Assembly (NCBI GenBank): GCA_009602725.1
Contig: WELB01000128.1
Span: 3,590-36,326, forward strand
Origin: Spirogloea muscicola
Lineage: Eukaryota > Streptophyta > Zygnematophyceae > Spirogloeales > Spirogloeaceae
DNA length: 32,737 nt
Direction of reading: 5' to 3'
The notes under the pieces are model-generated. The model was given only the letters and a program-made list of their open reading frames with translations, searched no databases and was not told the origin of the DNA. Within the stretch, counting starts at the first letter, position 1. Every line of letters begins with the position of its first letter. This document shows positions 9,948-17,123 of this stretch, in pieces. Position numbers and translations under genes: made by a program.

Positions 9948-9999
9948 CATTCTGCCACCAGTCACCAGTTAATCTGGCCGCGCTTGCACCATTCTGCCA
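9948..9999 (+). mobile_element. 32-bp micro-insertion of a family D 3' end with 10-bp direct repeats
   Basis: CATTCTGCCA occurs at 9948-9957 and again at 9990-9999. The 32 bases between them end in the family D tail (CAGTTAATCTGGCCGCGCTT). The pattern fits a target-site duplication around an extremely 5'-truncated copy. Confidence 0.6.
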
Positions 10000-10019
10000 A
10001 GTTCCCATAGCCTTGTAGG

Positions 10020-10990
10020 AACTTGCGGACATAATTTCAAAATCCCAGAAATGAGCGCGATTGAGGCACAGTTTTTGGCACAGGCCAATCCCCGTACAAC
10101 CGAAGTCTTCTTGGGGTCGACACGTATGCGCTCTTTGCCAACGACATGCCCAAGGTATGTCAGTTTTGGCTGGTTAAATGCGCACTTGGACCTCTTGGCA
10201 TACAATTGATCTTCACGCAGCGACTGCAGCACTTGGCGCAGGTGCTTCACGTGATCCTCAGGCGTTTTGCTGAACACCAGGATGTCGTCCAAGTAAACCA
10301 GCACAAAATGGTAGAGCAAGGGGGCCAAAGACCCTCGACATCACCGCCTGGAACGTAGCCGGTGCATTGGTTATACCAAAGCCCAGCACCTTGAACTGAA
10401 AATGTCCAAGTGGCGCACAAAACGCTGACCTCGGAACATCCGCAGGCGTGATTCGAATCTGATGATACCCACTTGCCAGGTCCAGGGAGCTAAACACAGT
10501 AGCCCCTGCAAGCCAATCGAACAGATCATCTATCCGAGGCAATGGGTTCGGTGCTTGATAGTAAGCTTATTCAAAGCCCGATAATCAATGCACATCCGTA
10601 GAGTGCCATCCTTCTTTTTGACAAAGAGGATGGGGGGCTCCGTATGCCGACTGAGAGGGCTCAATGTAGCTCTTCGCTAGCAGGTCCTCGACCTGGGGTT
10701 GCATTTCTCGAAATTCGAGAGGGCTCAGCCGGTACAAGGGACGGTAAGGCGGGTGAGCGCCTGGCTCCAATGGAATAGTATAAAGCCACACCTCGGTGAG
10801 GAGGTAGACCGTCCGGAAGAAAGTCGGGAAACACATCCGCAAACTCTTCCAGCAGCTTATCAAGAACCCCGCCATGTGAAGCCACAGCATTCACACACAA
10901 GTCAGGCTTAGACTCGTCATTCAACGCCACCATCACAAGAAATGCCGTCTGGACAGTGTTCTTGTGAATCAATCGCTTCATCTGCATGGC
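10020..10990 (-). pseudogene. Ty3/gypsy-type reverse transcriptase relic
   Basis: Minus-strand frames show, in order, the RT entry region (PPYRPLYRLSPLEFREM), [43 protein letters not shown] and the catalytic YLDDILVFS block (10270-10295), ending near LTYLGHVVGKERIRVDP. These are diagnostic of LTR retrotransposons of the Ty3/gypsy group. At least three frameshifts separate the blocks; one is in the C run near 10320. No protease, integrase or LTR is seen, so it is a fragment unrelated to the LINE families around it. The codons upstream of 10990 are unassigned. Confidence 0.8.
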
Positions 10991-11160
10991 GGACAGCAGA
11001 ATGGAAGCCCCTGCCGCCGGACGGCGGCGCCACAGGGCCTGTCTTCCGCTGCGCCGATGCGCTAGTGCTTTGCCTGTGTAGTGGGTTGGTCCCTGAACCC
11101 CCTACATTCAAGGACTGCTCACCCTTACTGCGTGTGTAGAGCGAGGTTCTCTACATCAAC
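10991..11160. other. No recognisable feature
   Basis: This stretch links the gypsy relic to the palindrome at 11161. A minus-strand frame continues from the relic but carries no recognisable motif. Confidence 0.4.
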
Positions 11161-11198
11161 GAGGATGAACCACTAGTGGTCACTAGTGGTCCATCCTC
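11161..11198. repeat. 38-bp palindrome
   Basis: Arms 11161-11178 and 11181-11198 are reverse complements with one mismatch around a 2-base centre. The outer part (GGATGGACCAC) is the start of the family B 3'-UTR in both directions, so it may be a junction of two inverted ends. Confidence 0.75.
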
Positions 11199-11934
11199 TC
11201 CCCGTTCTGACATAACATCTTCAGGCCCCTTCATAGCTGCTAAGCGCCCTAGGCCCCTCCGTCATTTGGCCCCTTCGAACCTTTGTCTATTCTCTTTCGG
11301 GCAGGCTTTTCACAGCCCTTGCCTCCATTGGGAGTGCCACTTCTTCGTCAATGAGAACGACATCAAGGAGGGGACGAGGCCCACCCAAAGCTTTCCTGTC
11401 GACTCCGTCAATCTCACCAGATCGGCGTCGACTGCTGGGCACACGCGGTCGGCCTGGCGGCCCGGGGCAAGGAGCGCAGATACGTGGATCACCCGTGGTC
11501 GGTGATGAGTTCGCGGCTCTGGCAATCGATGTCCACGAAGATCTAGGCCCCTCCGTTATTTGGCCCGTTTCGAACCTTTGTCAATTCTTTTCGGGCTAGC
11601 TGTTCACAGCCTTTTCCCCCATTGGAAGCGCCACTTCTTCTTCGCTGCAGCCTCTGGCTTTCGTCAGGGGGATTGCTATCTGGCTGCTAGTCTGTCGGAT
11701 TTGAGGCTCCTCACTCGTCGCTACTGAGTGGTCCATCCTCCACCCGTTCTGCCATAGCGCTTTAGGCCCCTCCGTCATTTGGCCCCTTCGAAGAAAGGGC
11801 TCGCCCATTGAAAATAGGGGCTGGGGCGAAAGCCAGCCCAAAAAAGGATGAACAAAGTACGAGAAGGGGGCCAGGGGAAGCGCTAAGTAAAACAAGCACA
11901 AAAAGAAGCAAAGCAGCTACGAAGCACTCAGTTT
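11199..11934. repeat. Mosaic of family B 3' ends and hairpin modules
   Basis: Successive pieces: a family B 3'-UTR with hairpin and CCACTTCTTC end (11199-11345); unassigned sequence; a ~50-base coding scrap GDEFAALAIDVHEDLG (about 11495-11545); a second UTR and hairpin (to 11640); a C-terminus ending DLRLLTRRY and TGA (11645-11728) with its UTR; and a minus-orientation module (11795-11880). No host gene is seen. Confidence 0.65.
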
Positions 11935-12110
11935 AAACCTTTGTCGACACGCATGGGGCGTTGGGCGCTCGGTGGCTCGAGCTGCTCAACCAGCTCGCCC
12001 GCCATCGTCCGCCGCTTCCATGAGGAGCCGGTGGACTTTCCTGCAGCCGGGTCGCTGGCGCAGGTGCACCGTATGCGCTTGGCCGTCTCGCTGCAGAAGA
12101 AGTGGCTCTC
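11935..12110 (+). mobile_element. REL-LINE C-terminal coding fragment (another family)
   Basis: The plus strand encodes VDTHGALGARWLELLNQLAR, then, after a frameshift, a VHRMRLAVSLQ block. At about 12097 it joins directly to a minus-orientation family B 3' end (AAGAAGTGGCTCTCCC) that runs to about 12230. Confidence 0.6.
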
Positions 12111-12229
12111 CCAAGGGAGGCAAGGCTGGTGAAAAGCCAGCCCGAAAAGAATCGACAAAGGTTCGAAGGGGCCAATTGACGGAGGAGCCTAAAGCGCTAA
12201 GCAGCTACGAAGGGGCCTGAAGATGCTAT

Positions 12230-13177
12230 GTCAGAACGGGGGAGGATGGACCACTCAGTAGTTACGAGTGAGGAGCCTCATATCCGACAGACTAGCTGCC
12301 GGAAAACTACCTCCTGACGAAAGCCGGAGGCCGCAGCGAGAGCACGGCCAACACGTAGATGCAAGGCGTGGGCCATGGACCGCTGAAGGGAGATGAACAA
12401 TCGCATGCGATATACCTGAGCCCGCGAGCCAGCGGCGTTGAAGTCAGCCGGCTCACCACGCCCGCGGGACACAGCGCGCCGCGCAAGCCTGGCCAGCAGG
12501 TCGAGCCACTGGGACCCGAGAGCCCCGTGCTCGTCCACGGCCAGGGTGACGAACTCGTCGCCAGCCGGGTGGTCAGAGTGTTTGGCCGCCTTGCTGCGAG
12601 CGGCCTTTGCCGCAGGGTGGCCAGCCCGCGAGGCAGAGAGCCACGGTTTGGAGCGGTCGACCACATCAGTGGTGACCACATCAGCGATGATGCGTGCGCC
12701 GCCGCCCGGCGTGGACGCCACCAGGTCGACGCGGCGCGTGTGGAGTCCGTCGGCCCTCTGGAGGATTGGCATGACCGAAGTATTCTCCATCGCCACCGTG
12801 TATCCGGCCTCCTGGAAGATGCCCAACGTTGCATCTCGGAGGAGGTCGTGAGCAGCTGTACGTTCGCCTCCAGTGGCGCAGCGGAGGATACTTGCAGCAA
12901 GCTCCGCCGGGTCCGGCGACTGCTCCCCTCACTCACTGCAGCACGCCAAACAGACAGGGCGGGGGGAGACCCAACAGGCGATGCGTTGCCGTACGGAAGA
13001 GTTCATCCGGCATTCTGAGGGCATCGTACAGGGGGAGCGCGGAGAGCCAGGCTGCCGCGCTAGGGGAGGCGGCCGACAGCAGCCGAGCATGGCCGCGCCC
13101 GTCTGTTGGAGGGAGGAGCTGCAGCGTGGCCATGAAGGACGCCGTGTCGACTGCCGCCATGTACCGCGCCTGCGCTT
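12230..13177 (-). mobile_element. Family B REL-LINE, left arm of inverted pair
   Basis: Minus-strand coding sequence includes ARYMAAVDTASF, DELFRTATHRLLGLPPP, EAGYTVAMENTSV, the REL core RRVDLVASTPGGGARIIADV and a C-terminus near RAGRALAAASGFRQ-like sequence. A one-base loss in the zinc-knuckle codons (near 12940) breaks the frame. Its 3' end with the LINE tail is at 12230-12300. Confidence 0.75.
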
Positions 13178-13267
13178 GGCCGTCTCGCTGCAGAGGTCTA
13201 TGGCCCGCGCGCTGCACCTGCGTGCCGGCAGAGCCCTCGCTGCTGCCTCTGGCTCTGACCGACTCGC
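13178..13267 (+). mobile_element. LINE C-terminal scrap in the loop between the two arms
   Basis: Encodes LAVSLQRSMARALHLRAGRA and ALAAASG on the plus strand. It has no UTR or 3' end, so it is not a simple truncated retrocopy. A nearly identical scrap lies at about 16340-16455 on the minus strand, again interrupting another element. Confidence 0.6.
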
Positions 13268-14300
13268 AAGCGCAGGCGCGGTACATGGCGGCAGTCGACA
13301 CGGCGTCCTTCACGGCCATGCTGCAGCTCCTCCATCCCACAGACGTGCGCGGCCATGCTCGGCTGCTGTTGGCCGCCTCCCCTGGCGCGGCAGCCTGGCT
13401 TTGCGCGCTCCACCTGTACGATGCCCTCAGGATGCCGGATGAACTCTTCCGTACGGCCACCCATCGCATGTTGGGTCTCCCACCGCCCTGTCTGCTTGGC
13501 GTGCTGCAGTGTGAGTGTGGGGAGCGGTCGACGGACCCGGCGGAGCTGGCGGCGCATATCCTCTGCTGCGCCACTGGAGGCGAACGTACAGCTGCTCACG
13601 ACCTCCTCCGAGACGCAATGTTCGGCATCTTCCAGGAGGCCGGATACACGGTTGCGATGGAGAATACGTCTGTCATTCCAATCCTCCAGCGGGCCGACGG
13701 ACTCCACACGCGCCGCATCGACCTGGTGGCGTCCACGCCGGGCGGCGGCGCGCGCATCATTGCTGATGTGGTCACCACTGATGTGGTCGACCGCTCCAAC
13801 CCGGGGCTCTCTGCCTCGCGGGCTGGCCACGCTGCGGCGAAGGCCGCTCGCAGCAAGGCGGCCAAACACTCTGACCACCCGGCTGGCGACGAGTTCGTCC
13901 CCCTGGCCGTGGACGTGCACGGGGCTCTCGGGTCCCAGTGGCTCGACCTGCTGGCCAGGCTTGCGCGGCGCGCTGTCCCTCGCGCGTGGTGAGCCGGCGG
14001 CTGACTTCAACGCCGTTGGCTCAGGTATATCGTATGCGATTGTCCGTCTCCTTTTTATTTCTTTTTCAGCGGTCCATGGCCCACGCCTTGCATCTGCGTG
14101 CTGGCCGTGCTCTCGCCGCGGCCTCCGGCTTTCGGCGGGGGGATAGTTTTCCAGCAGCTAGCGCGTCGGATTTGTCCATTCTTTTGGGCTGGCCTCTCCC
14201 AGCCACCAGTTAATCTGGCCGCGCTTGCTCGATTTGAGGCTCCTCACTCGTAACTACTGAGTGGTCCATCCTCCCCCGTTCTGACATGGCATCTTCAGGC
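13268..14300 (+). mobile_element. Family B REL-LINE, right arm of inverted pair
   Basis: One frame stays open to TGA near 13990. It holds ARYMAAVDTASF, the zinc knuckle CECGERSTDPAELAAHILCC and the REL core RRID-x14-D (ADVVTTD) with downstream lysines. A frameshift around 13980 moves the remainder (VYRMRLSVS, RSMAHALHLRAG) to another frame, and a small insertion interrupts the tail at 14174-14230. The RT domain is absent (5'-truncated). Confidence 0.8.
14169..14235 (+). mobile_element. 57-bp family D micro-insertion with GATTT duplication
   Basis: GATTT occurs at 14169-14173 and 14231-14235 around 57 bases that begin GTCCATTCTTTTGGGCTGGC and end in the CTGGCCGCGCTTGCTC tail. Uninterrupted versions of the target (TCGGATTTGAGGCTCCTCAC) are at about 11695 and, with one change, at about 4120, so the empty site is present in the same window. 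Confidence 0.75.
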
Positions 14301-14324
14301 CCCTTCGTAGCTGCTTAGCGCTTT

Positions 14325-14537
14325 AGGCGCGCAGGCCGCGCTCTGGCGGCGGCCTCCGGCTTCCGTCAGGGCGACGTCTTTCCGCCTGCTAGCTACTCAG
14401 ACTTGCATCTACTGACGAGAGGTTACTGAGAGTTCGCTTACTGCTGTCTCAGTCCTTAGCACTCCGACTCCTTCAGACCTTGTCCATTCTTTTGGGCTGG
14501 CCTCTCCCAGCCACCAGTTAATCTGGCCGCGCTTGCT
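14325..14537 (+). mobile_element. Family D REL-LINE, C-terminus and 3' end
   Basis: Encodes AAASGFRQGDVFPPASYSDL and HLLTRGY followed by TGA (14427-14429). The UTR runs through GACTCCTTCAGACCTTGTCC, the GGGCTGGCCTCTCCCAGCC hairpin, and the CTGGCCGCGCTTGC end. This copy defines the family D 3' end used for the micro-insertions. Confidence 0.7.
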
Positions 14538-15044
14538 TTAGGCTCCTCCGTTATTTGGCCCCTTCGAACCTTTTGTCGATTCTCTTCGGGCTGGCTTTTC
14601 TCTCTTCGGCTTTGGACATTGTCCATTCTTTTTTGGGCTGGCTTTGCCAGCCCCTCTTCTCTATGGGCGCGCACTTCTCTTTTCACAGCCCTTGCCCCCC
14701 TTGGGAGAGCCACTTCTTCTTTGTCAGCCCCTCTTGTCTATGGGCGAGCACTTTCTTTCTTTAATGGGCGATCCACTCACTTCTCCCAACGGGGGCAAGC
14801 GCTGTGAAAAGCCAGCTCAAAAAGAAGTGACAAAGACTGGGTTGAAGGGGCCACAATGACTTAGGGGCCTGAAAGTGTTGTCAGAACGAAACCCTAAACC
14901 TTGTCCAGTCCTTTGAGCTGGCCTCTCCCAGCCACCAGTCAATCTGGCCGCGCTTCTTTATGTCAGAACGGTTGGAGGATGATGATCTCACAGCCCTTTC
15001 CCCCATTGCAACTTTCCTTGGTCGGGGTAGCCATGGTTCCTGAT
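14538..15044. repeat. Array of hairpin modules in both orientations
   Basis: Includes UTR-hairpin pieces at 14555-14600, a TTGTCCATTC/GGGCTGGCTTTGCCAGCCC module at 14620-14670, diverged copies to 14800, a minus-orientation end at 14790-14880, and a family D end at 14897-14956. No coding potential is recognised. Confidence 0.6.
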
Positions 15045-16332
15045 GAAAAACTTTCGTGTATTTGAAACAAACGAAGGCCCACTGGCCAAGTACAACGGCA
15101 AGCACATCTCAAGCCTACATAACCTACACCAGATTGACCCGCTCAATAAGCACGGGTCAAAACATAAAGGTAATCGATGCCTGAATACTAGATGTCAGAT
15201 ACGGAGCCCTTCTGCCACCAACTAGAGCTCGCCCAGCTTTCTGGTGCAAAGCATTAGCCTTAGCTCGCTGCAAACAGGCCGAAAATCGTCGTCGCAAGAA
15301 CGACAGATATGCAGCTGGCAAGCCCATCTCAGCCGGAAACACATCTGCACGTCGTGTGTAGCCAAAATTGGCAATATTCTGAAGGAGAGTGTGGAAGTGA
15401 GGACCCAGACAGCCAAAGATGTCGACTGCCGCTGGCAGGAGCTAATCGCATTACGGGTAATTGGAGTAGTTCTGCAGCTTTCTCTGTTCTGCACCGCCAA
15501 CTACGTGGCCAGCGATGTGTGTCGATGCTGGACCTTTATACGCCTCCGTAACAACGATATCGACCAAGGCCCGGGGTCCTCCACCAGGTTGCACGCCCAC
15601 AGTGTCAAGTGTGCGGCGATGATGACGTCCCTGGGCGTCCGTGGTGATAGGAATGATGTCGTTGACTTCCACGATCGCACAGTAGCCGGCGTTAAGCGTC
15701 AAGCCCGCCAGGACATCGCGGAGGAGGTTGTGGATGCCCACCACTTCTGGTCCAGTGGGGCATCTCAGCATGTGAGTGGCGAGCTCAGCACTCTCTGCGC
15801 GGAAGCCGCACTCACACTGGCGCACCCCAATCAGGCAGTTAGGTGGGAGGCCGAGGACGAGTTGAAGCGACGTCCGAAAGGCCTCGGAGCTGATGCTGAA
15901 GGCGCTGGCCACGGCGTGTGAGGTGATCCAGTCTGTGGCTCCAGGTGTGGCGAGGGAAGTGAGTCTTGCCAGGCTCCTTGGATTGTTGTGAATCTCTGGC
16001 AGCCTCCTCACCCTCCTGCGGCGCTCGTCTTCCACTGCCGTAACCAGTCTGGATTGTGCCCTTCTATCAGAAGCTTGGCCGAGGGCGGAGAATGGCGTGA
16101 GTGGGGGTTGGAGAGAGGGAAAAGAGCGGATGGCTGAGTCACGGATGCTCCTCAGATCCGCTTGGAAGGGAAAGGAGCATTCTTCCACATTGCGTACAGG
16201 GTCGTGGAGGCAAAGGAAGCGCATGGGGAGCAGAGAGGCGATTTGGTGCCAGCAGCCCAGGAAGGCTGCTTACGCCGTCTGCTCCAAGGACCGGCAGCCA
16301 AGGCCGCCCATGCGGGTGGGATGGGAAGCTTG

Positions 16333-16470
16333 GAGTGGGTCCCCTGGCCAGAGGCAGAGGCAGCAGCGAGGGGCTCTGCCGGCCCGCAGGTGCAGCGCGC
16401 GGGCCATAGACCTCTGCAGCGAGACGGCCAAGCGCATCCGGTACACCTACACTTCTTCTTTGGTGGGAAG
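16333..16470 (-). mobile_element. Nested insertion 1 in family A copy 2
   Basis: The minus strand encodes the RLAVSLQRSMARALHLRAG-type scrap in an interrupted frame. It separates two blocks that are contiguous in copy 1 (6330-6360) and lacks a recognisable LINE 3' end. Confidence 0.6.
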
Positions 16471-16659
16471 ATGAAGCGGAGGGGAAAGATGAAGAATGTA
16501 GAAGAGATGCCAGGGACTGTCGAAGGGAGTTGTCGAATTCCTTGTAAAGCTCGCCCACCATGCCCATTGGGGCGACTGTCCGTTGCAGGTAGCAGGCTCG
16601 TTGGCCGATACAGCGGGTGAGAACGACTAATGCCAGCTGTGTGTCTCCAAGGAGAGGAA

Positions 16660-16732
16660 GAAGTGCTCGCCCATAGAGAAGAGGGGCTGGCAAAGCCAGC
16701 CCGAAACGAGTGGACAATGTCCAAAGCCAAGG
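16660..16732 (-). repeat. Nested insertion 2: hairpin module
   Basis: A minus-orientation TTGTCCACTCG/GGGCTGGCTTTGCCAGCCC module lies between family A blocks ending at about 16660 and resuming at about 16730 with GGGGGAGGGAAGGGAGGGGG. Copy 1 has no insertion here. Confidence 0.65.
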
Positions 16733-16761
16733 GGGAGGGAAGGGAGGGGGGCGATGTGAAG

Positions 16762-16936
16762 TTGAAAGAAGAAGTGGCTCTCCCAATGGGGGCAAGGGCT
16801 GTGAGAAGCCAGCCCGAAAAGAGTTGACAAGGTTCGAAGGGGCCAAAGTACGAGCTAAGCAGCGACTGCGGGGCCTGACGAGGCTATGGCAGAACGGGGG
16901 AGGATGGACCACTGAGTAGTTACGAGTGAGGAGAGG
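16762..16936 (-). mobile_element. Nested insertion 3: truncated family B end (about 175 bp)
   Basis: On the minus strand it starts at CTCCTCACTCGTAACTACTC (last codons of family B) and runs through the UTR, hairpin and GAGAGCCACTTCTTC end. Family A sequence flanks both sides. A possible imperfect duplication (GTGAAG/GTGAAAG) flanks it. Confidence 0.65.
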
Positions 16937-17123
16937 TGAAAGGCGTTCCCGCAAGTTCACCGCCACGTGAGCTGGTGTGCCGAGGGGGACCTTGAGGGGC
17001 GAGGTGGAAAAGAGCGGCTGCCTGGAAGCAAGCGGCGGGTGTGAGAGTAGCGTCACAGGCGGATTTAGCTTGGAGGCGCAGCGCGGGTGGCAGGCCGCCC
17101 GCCGGGCCGGGCGGCGGCGCGCC

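Larger units (their letters stand above)
12230..14300. repeat. Large inverted repeat, roughly 0.95-1.0-kb arms
   Basis: The left arm (12230-13177) is the reverse complement of the right arm (13268-14300), with scattered substitutions, the loop scrap, and small indels. The two copies are head to head, both 5'-truncated at the same ARYMAAVDTASF region. Equal truncation points suggest duplication and inversion rather than two independent insertions. Confidence 0.8.
15045..17005 (-). mobile_element. Family A REL-LINE, second copy, 5'-truncated and interrupted
   Basis: It matches copy 1 across the 3'-UTR, the LINE tail, the REL domain (CECGFRAESAELATHMLRCP; RRTLD-x14-D) and the post-RT region. 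The REL frame is stopped by TAA and TAG near 15440-15455, where copy 1 has CGA and CAG. Three insertions break the right half. Similarity ends at about 17005 with the LKVPLGTPAHVAVNL block; the RT is missing. Confidence 0.8.

Noticed and set aside
14049-14070. A possible intron acceptor (T-rich run followed by CAG) inside the family B right arm
   Set aside because: It is a short T-rich insertion relative to 9660-9675 in a broken element, with no donor.
5051-17005. Assignment of the cluster to Zepp elements
   Set aside because: The nested layout is Zepp-like, but the proteins carry a REL nuclease and QGDPLSP-type RT, not the APE-type L1 architecture of Zepp.
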